Of a stretch of DNA of 42,567 nucleotides, positions 1 through 8,049 are shown piece by piece. Positions within the stretch are counted from its first letter, which is position 1; every line of letters begins with the position of its first letter. Source of the stretch: an uncultured bacterium (GTDB lineage Bacteria > Verrucomicrobiota > Kiritimatiellia > RFP12 > UBA1067); assembly GCA_902779075.1 (NCBI GenBank), contig CACZAK010000060.1, forward strand, positions 1 through 42,567, given 5' to 3'. The notes beneath the pieces are model-generated. The model was not told the DNA's origin. It saw nothing but the letters and a program-made list of their open reading frames with translations, and ran no database searches. Made by a program: the position numbers and the translations under genes.

Positions 1-1364
1 GCGCGTGTCGTGATGCGCGTACCGAGCGTGACCGAAACGACATGGTAGTTGTCGAGGAGGACAGTCGTCTCATTGGCGGAGGCGTTGGCGTAGGTCGCGC
101 CGCCGGTCCAGCCGAGGAAGATGCTGTCCGTCGGGTTGATGGAGATTGGGACGTCCGTGCCGGGGGCGTAGGCGCCGAGGCCGTTGACAGTGGCGGTGGC
201 GGTGTCACCGGCAAGAAGGAGGAACTTGCCGTCCACGAGCCCCCAGTCGAAGTAGGGCTGCGTCTGGCCATCGGTCTGCGTCCAGCAGCCCGCCGCCTGG
301 AACGCGGTGAAGTTGTTCGTCGAGCGCATTTCCGCCGCGTCAAGGGCGACGATGGTCCCGTTATAGCCCCCCCCCATCTCCTCCGAACCGACATCCGCGA
401 GGCCGTCCACGAGGCGGAAGCAGTTGTCGCAGGTCGCACTACCCGACAGGGTGCCCGCGAAGCCGCCGACGTGCGAATTGCCGGTCGTGTCGCCGTCACC
501 ACCCGCCGCGTAACAGCGCACAAGGGTGACTTTGCAGTTCTGCTCCAACTTGCCGAAGAAGCCGCCGACACTGTCGGAGCCATGGGCGCGCGCGACCGTG
601 TAACAGTCGAAGACGGAGGAACCGCTACCATGCCTGCCTGTCACATAGCCGATGAAGCCTCCGACGCAGTTGGCGGTGGATGAAACCGAGCCGACCGAGA
701 AGCAGTTGCTCACGACGCACGGGGCATGGTTATCATCATCGATGACGCCAATGAAGCCGCCAACGTGGTGGGAACCGGCGGAAACATCGGCGATCGCGAA
801 GCAGCGCGAGACGAAACAGTTGATCTTGATGTGGCCGATGAGGCCGCCCGCGCGTCCGTAGTTCGGTCCGCCGGTGGCCATGACGGTCGCGCCCACGACG
901 GAGCAGTTGGTCACGGTCGCGTCCTCGGCGCAGCCCGCGAGGGTGCCGACGTAGCTGCGGCCGCTCACGGTCGCGTTCGCGATGCGGAGGTTGGCGACTC
1001 TCGCATCCGTGCCGCTGGACCCGAGGTACCCGAAGAGGCCCACGTAGTTGGAGGAGTCGGCGGTCACGGTCAGGTTGGAGATGACGTGGCCACACCCGTC
1101 GAGCGAACCGGTGAACTTATGGAAGTTATTGCCGATCGGCGTCCAGGGCTCGCCCGCGAGATCGATGTCGCAACCGAGCTCGTAGGCACCGGCGAGGTTA
1201 TTGGTGATGGCGGCGAGTTCGGCGCGCGTGGTAATAACGGTCAAGGCCGGCCGCAACGTCACGCCCGCGATGGCGGAGGGGGATGCGCGCGCATGGTGGC
1301 ACATGGCGAGGCCCGCAACGGCAATCGTCGCGACGGCGGTTGAGCGGAAGAGGCTTTTTTTCAT
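1..1364 (-). CDS. Secreted GLUG-motif repeat protein, partial (3' end outside window)
   Basis: The frame stays open from an ATG at 1364 to the window edge (about 454 codons), so the C-terminus is missing. The start is supported by an AAGGAG-type ribosome site a few bases upstream and by a signal peptide (MKKSLFRSTAVATIAVAG, then an Ala-rich cleavage region). After about residue 45 come repeats of the GLUG type: glycine-rich units such as GGLIGHIK, GGFIGVID, GGFIGYVTG, GGFFGKLE and GGFAGTLSG, each followed by a polar strand with a conserved Cys (NCFS, DCYT, RCYA, NCFR). The family is found in large bacterial surface and adhesin-like proteins and probably forms a beta-solenoid. The final visible part (SIFLGWTGGATY) resembles an InlB-like module. 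The product should be exported; adhesion or substrate binding is inference. No catalytic motif is visible. Confidence 0.85.
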   Translation of the reverse strand, partial: MKKSLFRSTAVATIAVAGLAMCHHARASPSAIAGVTLRPALTVITTRAELAAITNNLAGAYELGCDIDLAGEPWTPIGNNFHKFTGSLDGCGHVISNLTVTADSSNYVGLFGYLGSSGTDARVANLRIANATVSGRSYVGTLAGCAEDATVTNCSVVGATVMATGGPNYGRAGGLIGHIKINCFVSRCFAIADVSAGSHHVGGFIGVIDDDNHAPCVVSNCFSVGSVSSTANCVGGFIGYVTGRHGSGSSVFDCYTVARAHGSDSVGGFFGKLEQNCKVTLVRCYAAGGDGDTTGNSHVGGFAGTLSGSATCDNCFRLVDGLADVGSEEMGGGYNGTIVALDAAEMRSTNNFTAFQAAGCWTQTDGQTQPYFDWGLVDGKFLLLAGDTATATVNGLGAYAPGTDVPISINPTDSIFLGWTGGATYANASANETTVLLDNYHVVSVTLGTRITTR

Positions 1365-1380
1365 GCTGGTGCTCCTTGAT

Positions 1381-1496
1381 GGGGACTTTGGGGACTGTGG
1401 GGACGATGGGGACGGTGGGGACGATGGGGACTTTGGGGACGGTGGCGACTTTGGGGACTGGCCGTCCCCAATGTCCCCATTGTCCCCATAGTCCCC
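1381..1496. repeat. 9-bp GGGGACNNT tandem array A, hairpin-forming
   Basis: On the plus strand nine units of GGGGACNNT (one degenerate, GGCGACTTT) run from 1381 to about 1461. They are followed by four inverted units (CCGTCCCCA, ATGTCCCCA, TTGTCCCCA, TAGTCCCC). The two halves can pair into a long imperfect stem, and the G4 runs could form quadruplexes on the plus strand. The array fills the space between the four-helix-bundle gene stop (1513) and the ribosome site of the next gene. Its relative is array B at 2031-2166. Confidence 0.9.
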
Positions 1497-1512
1497 TTTT
1501 CTCTTGAGCTTC

Positions 1513-2012
1513 TCATGACCAGCCCTTTCTCCGTTTGATGCCGTCGGCCATTCTACGAAGCTCGGCCGACATCTCGCGGTAGCGCGTGGTTAGCTCTTCG
1601 GGCGACTGCACGGCGGCGAGGTGCGAGTAGGCGGCCTTGCCCCAGTCTTCGCCGCGCGCTTCGCTGCGGGCGGCATACATGCGCTCCTTGATGCCGCCGT
1701 GCCGCTTGAAGTCCGCCTCGAGCTGCGCGATCTGCCTCGCCAGCAGATAGGTGCATTGCCGGATGAGCGAGACCATCAGGTTAGCCGCCACTTCGTCGCT
1801 CTTCTTCTCGATGTGCGGCGCGAATGCTTCCCAAGCGCCATTGCGCCCGAGCCGACGCGCAGCAAGCCCCTTCTCGGAATCCTTCGGCCATTCGGGCATG
1901 CCGTGGACCTTGAGGTAGTCGAGGTAGTCTTCGAGAAGCTCCTCAAGGCTCGCCTTGGCGACGTTGGTGAGCTTCAGCTCGGTCTCCTTGCTGGTCGCAT
2001 CTTAGTGGGCAT
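1513..2012 (-). pseudogene. Four-helix-bundle protein (S23/IVS-like family), frameshifted near its start
   Basis: The frame ending at 1513 encodes the four-helix-bundle family (TIGR02436-like, related to proteins encoded by 23S rRNA intervening sequences). Recognisable segments are NVAKASLEELLEDYLDYL, then PEWPKDS, then VAANLMVSLIRQCTYLLARQ and LEADFKRHGGIKERMY. The conserved N-terminal helix lies upstream of the first in-frame ATG (1899), and an in-frame TAA at about 2004 blocks the frame just before DATSKETELKLTN. An ATG at 2012 with a perfect AAGGAGG ribosome site 9 nt upstream begins M-P-T in the other frame; adding one base after the third codon would join it to D-A-T-S-K. I therefore read it as a normal gene with a one-base deletion near 2003, unless the base is an assembly error. 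It sits exactly between two GGGGAC-type arrays. The biochemical function of the family is unknown. Confidence 0.8.
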
Positions 2013-2030
2013 TAGGGGTGGCCTCCTTTT

Positions 2031-2166
2031 GGGGGGTGGTGGGGGTGGTGGGGGTGGTGGGGGTGGTGGCGACCTTGGCGACTGTGGCGACCTTGGCGAC
2101 CAGCTGTCTCCAAAGTCCCCACCGTCCCCAAAGTCCCCATCGTCCTCAAAGTCCCCACCGTCCCCA
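2031..2166. repeat. 9-bp G-rich array B, hairpin-forming
   Basis: The plus strand shows G-rich units of period 9 (four of the GGGGGTGGT type, then GGCGACCTT/GGCGACTGT units), a short centre near 2100, and then inverted units of the AAAGTCCCC, ACCGTCCCC and ATCGTCCTC type up to 2166. It has the same architecture and period as array A. It ends directly against the stop codon of the RTX gene (2167-2169). On its other side it abuts the AAGGAGG ribosome site of the four-helix-bundle gene. Confidence 0.88.
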
Positions 2167-5100
2167 TCACTCCACCTCCCCCGGCTCCTCGGACTGCGCA
2201 AACTCAATCGCGGCCCTAATGAACTTCGCCGAAACCAAGGAGTTGTCAAAGGTCGCGGTCACGGTCTGCGTGACCGAACCGCTGGCCTGGACGGTGGCAG
2301 AATCAACGTCGAAGGTCGAATCGCCGTAGCAGAAGTTGATGATCTCCTTCGCAATCGAGCTGCGGCCGAAGCCATCGGCTAAATCATCCGCGCCGTAGAG
2401 TTGGAGCTCGCCGCTAATGTAGCCCAGCGGCGACTGGCGCACGAGCTGCACCGTGACGGAAATCTGGTCGTTGCTGACCGCAAAGCCGGTGATGCTGAGC
2501 GCACCGCCGGGATTCTCCGCCGTCAAGTCGCAGTTGAGCAACCAGCACTCATACAGCTTTTCCGTGGCGGCGGCGTCTTCGCCAAGGGCGTTGATGTCGC
2601 CCTGCGTGAAGTTGTTCGCCGAGAGCCATTCGACAAGGGCGGAATCCCCGATCTCGCGCCCTTCGGGATCCGTGAAGCTCGGCGTTTCGATGTACGGCCG
2701 CAGCGTCTTGTTGCGGACGGCGACGAGGGCGTCGGCATCAAGCGTTCCCTCATAGAGGTTCTGGCGCTCGTCGGCAAAGGTCTGGCCGACTTTGACGAAG
2801 ACGCCGTCGCCGGAGCTGAAGCTGCTGGCGGTGATGCTGTCGGCGGGTTTCGTCCAGCCGAGGGTGATGCCGCATCTGGCGTAGATGCCGTCAGCGCCGG
2901 TGGCTGCGACGGTGCCGCCGTTGATCGTGACTGCGCCGTCGCCGGCTTCGATGCCGTAGTTGTTGCCGGTGGCGGTGACGGTGCCGCCGTTGACGACGAC
3001 CGTGCCGCCGCCTTCGTTCACGCTCTCCATCGAGAGGTTGTAGATGTACTGCCGCGCATTGCGCGTGCCAGTGCCGCCGGAGATCGAAAAATACGCGAAC
3101 TTGTCGCCGAACGTCTGCGCGAGATCCACATTCTGCGAGGTCGTGGCCGTCTTGCCGTCCTGTTCAAGCGTGAACGAAAGGCGTCCAGGAACGTAGGAGA
3201 GAGTGAAATCCACCGGAACCGTTGTCTTGGGATTGATGCCGTTGAGCTCGGTGAAGGACGAGCCTTGCACGCAGTTCTTCAGCGGCTTAATGTTCGGCGT
3301 GTTGTAGATGTTGATCATCCACCCCGTCGCGGAGGGAAGCGCCGAATTGCCCAATACGCCGCGATCGCCGCCTTTGCCGCCAATGGCGGCGGGCGACTGC
3401 GAATGGAAGAATATGGCAATGCCGTCGGCCATGTTGCCGTCGTTTGCCGAGTTGCCGGTGACATGGTACGTGCCATGCACCTTGAACGGCCCGCCCACGT
3501 ACACGCGCTCAAGGCGTGTCACGAGACCGGACGTGTTGTTCGACATGTCGGTGATGCGGAACGCCGGCGCGTTGTTGTAGGGTTCATACACGGCGGAGCC
3601 GTTCAGCCGCCACTTCGAGGCGTCGTCCGACGCGGAGATGTCGGGTGCGCTGCCCTTGGCGTCGGCCTGCCAGAAACGGAAGTTCGTGATGCGCTGTTCG
3701 CAGACGGAGGCTCCGGTGGCGCCGGAGAAGCCGATCCACGCCGTGGTGTCGCCAAGGGCCTCCGCCAGATTGACGTCGTTCGTGAACGCCACGTAGCTGC
3801 CATTCGAGAAGAGATGCTGCACGATGCGGCCCTCGCCGTCGTACGTCACGCAGACGTCCATGCCGTCCTGGATGACGATGCCGCCGAGCGCCGTGGTCAT
3901 GTTCGTCGTGGCGCCGTCCTTGATCCAGCCTGCGGAGTCGTCGCGGTAGATGTTGTACGCCGTGCCGACGGACGGCGTGATTCCGTTTGCGCACAGGTAA
4001 CCGCCCATGTCGCCCTGCGCGGAAAGCCCTCTCGCGTCGTTGTGCAGGAAGAAGGCAAAGCCGTCCGCCGGGACGGACGACAACACGGTCTTGTACGTGA
4101 AGAACGCGCGCCACGGACGCGTCACGTTCACGCGCTTTCTCCAGAACGCCGAGCCGCCCTTTGTCTTCTCCGCTGGCGAGAGCTGTATCTCAACGTCGGA
4201 TATCAGCGTCGAGTCTCCGTTTATCTGAAAGTCCTTGAAGCCGCTCACGCCCACACCGTCGCCCGTCGCGCCGGAGCCGCCATCGCCGCCGCCGATGCCC
4301 GCGCCCCTGCCCGTGGCGAACACTCTGCCGCCGTTGATGACGACCGTGCCGCCTTGCTGTCCGGCGTCGCCGCCGATGGCGGATTGGTATTGGGAGACGT
4401 CCATCTGCGTGGCCGTCAGGCTGCCCATGCCCTCGCCGTCGGACTGGGCCCAGACGGTGAGGCTGTTGGTCGTGTTGTTGGCCAGGGCCACGTTAACCCC
4501 CTTCTTCGCCACCAGCTCCGCGCCGTCCGCGAGGATGAGGTTCACGTCGCCCGAAACGACGATGCGCGCGTTGTTCGTGACGGCGTTGGTGACCACGTAC
4601 CAGCCGCTGTCAAGCGCCGTCTGGCCGACATAGAGGGTATAGGTCTCGCAATTGTTGATCGTGTTTGCCACCGGGTCTAGGTAGGGGACGGGGGCGAGGT
4701 CCGGAACGGGGTCGGGGTCCGGGTCGGGGTCAGGGTCGGGCGGCGGAAGGATCACCAGCTTGCCGTCCTCGTATCCCATCGTGGTCTCAAGCGTCAGGGC
4801 AAAGTCGTTTTTTGCACAGGTGACCGTCGTGATGCCGTTTTCCCTGCCGACAAGCTGCCATTTATTTTCATCAGGACAACCCTCCTCGTCTTCAAGCCGA
4901 ACTTCGCCGTTGTCGTCAACATACAGACCAGCCACGGCCTCCAGCTTCGAGATGTCGGTGAGGTTGAGGGCGTCGAAGTCGCCGCTCCCCACCTTGAGGA
5001 AGATTTCCACGTTGCTGACATTCGTGAGATTCGCAAATGAACCGTCGCCGGAGTTGCCGATCAGAATGTCGATATCGTCTCCGCCGTCGATGGTGTCGGC

Positions 5101-7227
5101 CGGATCGTAGCGAATGATGTCCGGTCCGGCCCCGCCATCGATCCTGTCCGCCCCGGCTCCTCCGTCGAGATAGTCGCCGCCTGATCCGCCATGCAGCACG
5201 TCCGCGCCACCGCCGCCGAGGAGCATGTCGCTTCCGGAGCCGCCATGCAGCTCGTCGTCGCCGCCAAGGCCGAAGATCATGTCGTCGCCATCGCCGCCGA
5301 GGAGCAGGTCGTCCCCGTCATGACTGCCTTCCAGATTTGCCAGATCCGATTTGAGCTGTGCGACGTACATGGCCCCGATCTTCACCGCCATGTTCACGGA
5401 CGTCAAGTAGCCGCCCGAAAGTTCAAGCCATCCGGCCACGGCGTCAAGCGAGGCGTCGCCAAACAGGATGTCGTCGCCGCCCTGGGCGAAGACGATGTCG
5501 CCGCCGTCGTTGCCGATGAGCACGTCTGCCCTGTCCAGGCTTTCGCCGGTATCTGGATCCGTCTGGCTGTTGTCCGCGCCATGCCAGCCGGCGACCACGT
5601 CGGGATGCTCGAAAAGATACCGGAGGATGTCCGCGTCCGTCACGGCGTCCTCGCTTACTCCCGTTTCGACGGCGACCCTCATCTCCAGGCCAACTATGCC
5701 GGAATCGCCAAAAAGGACATCGTTCCCGCCGCCCCCATCGACGATGTCGGAGCCGGGCTTGGCTGAGAAGGCGACATAAATGTCTTCATTCTCCTCGTCC
5801 CCGTCTCCTGGCTCCTCGTCCCCGTCTCCGTCTCCAGGCTCTTCGTCCCCATCTCCGTCTCCGGGCTCCTCGTCCCCGCCTCCGTCTCCGGGAATGATTA
5901 TCTCGCCTTCGCCCGCCACGTCCGCGCGGATGACGTCGCCGGAACCGTCGCCGACGGCGGCGATGACGTCGTCGCCGCCGGCGCCGAGGATGGTATCGGC
6001 CACGACGATGGTGACCGTCGCGGCATCGGACTGCATGTTCTCCGCGGCGTCGTTGTCCCATATCCGGTAGGAGAACTGCGGCGAGACGGAAAAAGCCGTG
6101 CTGCTCTGCCTGACGCCTAAGGAAAGGTCGCCATCGCTGATGACCACCCCATTGCCGTCAACAACGACCTGCCCGGTCGCGTTGAAATGATATCCGGCGT
6201 TCAGCGAAACCGCCGTGCCGCTCATAGGGGCCGCACCGACAGTGCCGATGGCAACCATCTCCGTGCCGTTGTCGTAATACAGCGTCATGCGGTATGCCGC
6301 GGCGGTCTGGATCATGCTGCGTACGTCAATCGTGAGATGGGAGTCCGGATTGTCCGGATCGTAGTCCTGGCCCTGCCGCGAATGCCGCTGGAGCAACTCC
6401 GCCAGCGGACAGGTGTATTCCAGAGGGGTTTCCCCGTCCGCGAGCAACTTGCCGCCGATGGCGAAGGTCGCAGTGGCGCCCATACTGGTGCTCGAGACTG
6501 TTCCCGTGACCGATAGATTGCCGGCCACGGCGAAGGCGCCGTCGCTCGTCACGGAGAGGTTTTCGACCTGGGCGTCGCCTGTCACGTAGAGGAAACTGCT
6601 GATTTGCGCTGTGCTGACCAGGTTGGAGCCGGCATCGACGGTCAGGTTGCCATGGATGATGGCGGGGCAGGCGAAGCCAACGGTCAGCGCGTTTTCAGGC
6701 GGCGCCAGGGACACATTGCCATTGACCAACAGCATCCTGTCGTTATAGGCATACCATGCCATGTTGTGGTTACTGTACGTGCCTCCGCCTAGCAGCGTCA
6801 AGTAGTCGGTCGCGTCAATCTTCACCACCCCCGAGGCGGGGCCGCTGTTCTCCACGTCGGCAAGCGAGACTGGGGTTTCCGAGCCATTGACGACCGAGTG
6901 GAATATCTCGCCGAAGAACTGGGAGGAAACGACGGTCTTCGCGTCATCCAGGCCGCGCATGACGCCGCAGGCGACTTCGGAGCTGTCAGGGCCCGTATAG
7001 AGGCCATTGACCAGGATTGCTGGGGTGTCGGCTCCGTCCGGGCAGTTCAGGGTCGCGGCCACAGGGCCGGTGCGTGCTACGACGTTCCTGAGGAAGTAGT
7101 CGCTCCTGTTGACGTAGAACTGGTCATCCACGGCCACGGGAGCCAAGTTGGCACCCGCTGCCGTGGTTCCCGCGCACGCGATGGCGATTATCGCGGCGAC
7201 GGTTGAGCACAAGATGTGCCTTTTCAT
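2167..7227 (-). CDS. Large secreted RTX (Ca2+-binding repeat) protein with lectin-like domains
   Basis: The start is taken at the ATG at 7227, because MKRHILCSTVAAIIAIACAG is a clear signal peptide and AAAGGA lies upstream; an earlier ATG at 7311 adds a non-signal extension. The product is about 1686 aa. Residues roughly 30-430 are a beta-rich Ala/Gly/Val region. An acidic linker of PGDGDGDEE repeats follows, then clusters of RTX nonapeptides (GGDGDDMIFG, GGGGADVLHG, GGAGADRIDG) in about residues 490-720, which bind calcium in other proteins. After a DPDP linker comes a carbohydrate-binding-like segment (GGTVVINGGRVFATG). Two domains resembling legume-lectin/concanavalin folds follow (around DGFAFFLHNDARG and DGIAIFFHSQSP). 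RTX proteins usually leave by type I secretion, but an N-terminal signal peptide suggests Sec export here. No catalytic motif was recognised; a calcium-stabilised glycan-binding surface protein is the best inference. Confidence 0.85.
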   Translation of the reverse strand: MKRHILCSTVAAIIAIACAGTTAAGANLAPVAVDDQFYVNRSDYFLRNVVARTGPVAATLNCPDGADTPAILVNGLYTGPDSSEVACGVMRGLDDAKTVVSSQFFGEIFHSVVNGSETPVSLADVENSGPASGVVKIDATDYLTLLGGGTYSNHNMAWYAYNDRMLLVNGNVSLAPPENALTVGFACPAIIHGNLTVDAGSNLVSTAQISSFLYVTGDAQVENLSVTSDGAFAVAGNLSVTGTVSSTSMGATATFAIGGKLLADGETPLEYTCPLAELLQRHSRQGQDYDPDNPDSHLTIDVRSMIQTAAAYRMTLYYDNGTEMVAIGTVGAAPMSGTAVSLNAGYHFNATGQVVVDGNGVVISDGDLSLGVRQSSTAFSVSPQFSYRIWDNDAAENMQSDAATVTIVVADTILGAGGDDVIAAVGDGSGDVIRADVAGEGEIIIPGDGGGDEEPGDGDGDEEPGDGDGDEEPGDGDEENEDIYVAFSAKPGSDIVDGGGGNDVLFGDSGIVGLEMRVAVETGVSEDAVTDADILRYLFEHPDVVAGWHGADNSQTDPDTGESLDRADVLIGNDGGDIVFAQGGDDILFGDASLDAVAGWLELSGGYLTSVNMAVKIGAMYVAQLKSDLANLEGSHDGDDLLLGGDGDDMIFGLGGDDELHGGSGSDMLLGGGGADVLHGGSGGDYLDGGAGADRIDGGAGPDIIRYDPADTIDGGDDIDILIGNSGDGSFANLTNVSNVEIFLKVGSGDFDALNLTDISKLEAVAGLYVDDNGEVRLEDEEGCPDENKWQLVGRENGITTVTCAKNDFALTLETTMGYEDGKLVILPPPDPDPDPDPDPVPDLAPVPYLDPVANTINNCETYTLYVGQTALDSGWYVVTNAVTNNARIVVSGDVNLILADGAELVAKKGVNVALANNTTNSLTVWAQSDGEGMGSLTATQMDVSQYQSAIGGDAGQQGGTVVINGGRVFATGRGAGIGGGDGGSGATGDGVGVSGFKDFQINGDSTLISDVEIQLSPAEKTKGGSAFWRKRVNVTRPWRAFFTYKTVLSSVPADGFAFFLHNDARGLSAQGDMGGYLCANGITPSVGTAYNIYRDDSAGWIKDGATTNMTTALGGIVIQDGMDVCVTYDGEGRIVQHLFSNGSYVAFTNDVNLAEALGDTTAWIGFSGATGASVCEQRITNFRFWQADAKGSAPDISASDDASKWRLNGSAVYEPYNNAPAFRITDMSNNTSGLVTRLERVYVGGPFKVHGTYHVTGNSANDGNMADGIAIFFHSQSPAAIGGKGGDRGVLGNSALPSATGWMINIYNTPNIKPLKNCVQGSSFTELNGINPKTTVPVDFTLSYVPGRLSFTLEQDGKTATTSQNVDLAQTFGDKFAYFSISGGTGTRNARQYIYNLSMESVNEGGGTVVVNGGTVTATGNNYGIEAGDGAVTINGGTVAATGADGIYARCGITLGWTKPADSITASSFSSGDGVFVKVGQTFADERQNLYEGTLDADALVAVRNKTLRPYIETPSFTDPEGREIGDSALVEWLSANNFTQGDINALGEDAAATEKLYECWLLNCDLTAENPGGALSITGFAVSNDQISVTVQLVRQSPLGYISGELQLYGADDLADGFGRSSIAKEIINFCYGDSTFDVDSATVQASGSVTQTVTATFDNSLVSAKFIRAAIEFAQSEEPGEVE
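5791..5892. repeat. In-frame 27-bp minisatellite (PGDGDGDEE linker)
   Basis: About 3.8 copies of a 27-bp unit lie inside the RTX gene and encode the acidic nonapeptide PGDGDGDEE. Copies are nearly identical, so copy number could change without breaking the frame. It links the N-terminal beta region to the RTX repeats. Confidence 0.85.
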
Positions 7228-7326
7228 GTTAGTATTCCTTTTTGTTTGCGCTAATATTGAATAAAATGCCAGAACAAGGGGTTTTTTCGTGTTAGCCGCA
7301 GGGCAAGCCAAACAGGGCGCGCGCTG

Positions 7327-8049
7327 TCAGACACGGTAGAGCCAGCCGATGCCGTGGACGGTCTCGATCACGTCCTTGTCGCTGCCGAGCTTCTCGCGCA
7401 GGCCCCAGATGAGCGTGTCATGTACGCGCGACTCGATTCTCTCCAGGTTCTCAATTCCCCAGAACCGACGCAGCAGGTCTTCCTTCTCCACGACCTCGTT
7501 CGGATGGCTCGCGAAATGTTGGAGGACGGCCAGCTCGCGCTTCGAGAGCTTAGTCTCGCGCCGTCTCGCGTCGAGCAGCACGAACCTCTTCGCATCCACC
7601 TTGTGGCGAGCGCCGAACGCGAATTCGTCGGCGGATGAGGGCTGCGCGGCGGTCTGCGCGGCCCGGTTCTGCTCGGCGGCGATCTGCACCACGCGCCCGA
7701 GCTGCCGCTTCACTCGTGCGAGGAGTTCCCGCGCACCGCAGTCCTTCACTATGTAGTCGTCCGCACCGATCGTGAGCCCACGCACCTTGTCGTCCTCCTC
7801 GCCGAATGCCGAGAGAAGGATGATTGGCAGCGACTTGTCCATGCGCCGAATGTCCCGGCATACGTCCCAGCCGGTCTTCACCGGCATCTTTATGTCGAGC
7901 AACAGCAGGTCTGGGCGCTTCTCCGCGTACAGCGCGAGCGCTTCGCCGCCGTCCTTCGCCACGCGCACTGCGTAGCCTTCGTCCTCTAGCATCTCCACCA
8001 CCGAATCGCGCGGTTCGGCCTCGTCGTCGGCAATCAGGATATCCGTCAT
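7327..8049 (-). CDS. OmpR/PhoB-family response regulator
   Basis: A 240-aa two-domain regulator. The receiver domain (residues 1-120) has the acidic pocket D8-D9, the phospho-acceptor D52 in LLLLDIKMP, the switch Ser in ILLSAFGEED and the conserved Lys in GADDYIVKD. The usual K-P after this Lys is K-D here. The C-terminal winged helix (about 150-240) carries LSKRELAVLQHFASHP and ends GIGWLYRV, typical of the OmpR type. The start codon overlaps the stop of the upstream kinase gene by 4 bases, so the two form a cognate pair made by coupled translation. The ORF is last in the run HAD, MBL, kinase, regulator. Target genes cannot be read from the sequence; the RTX gene begins 99 bp downstream on the same strand and is a candidate. 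Confidence 0.93.
   Translation of the reverse strand: MTDILIADDEAEPRDSVVEMLEDEGYAVRVAKDGGEALALYAEKRPDLLLLDIKMPVKTGWDVCRDIRRMDKSLPIILLSAFGEEDDKVRGLTIGADDYIVKDCGARELLARVKRQLGRVVQIAAEQNRAAQTAAQPSSADEFAFGARHKVDAKRFVLLDARRRETKLSKRELAVLQHFASHPNEVVEKEDLLRRFWGIENLERIESRVHDTLIWGLREKLGSDKDVIETVHGIGWLYRV

Noticed and set aside
1513..2012. Diversity-generating retroelement accessory (Avd-like) role for the four-helix-bundle gene
   Set aside because: Avd proteins share the fold, but no reverse transcriptase, template repeat or variable repeat is present in the window.
1974..2249. Proline-rich minus-strand peptide across array B
   Set aside because: It is only a translation of the 9-bp repeat running into the frameshifted four-helix-bundle start.
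2401..4680. A long plus-strand open frame (759 codons) opposite the RTX gene
   Set aside because: The frame has Arg/Ala/Val-biased sequence without domains, signal or ribosome site, and the minus-strand gene in the same place has clear motifs; it is a high-GC shadow. The same applies to the long plus frames at 17565-19055, 19894-21465, 28521-29879 and 39951-41420.
5791..5892. CRISPR array
   Set aside because: Units are contiguous and in frame with no unique spacers, and no Cas gene is present.
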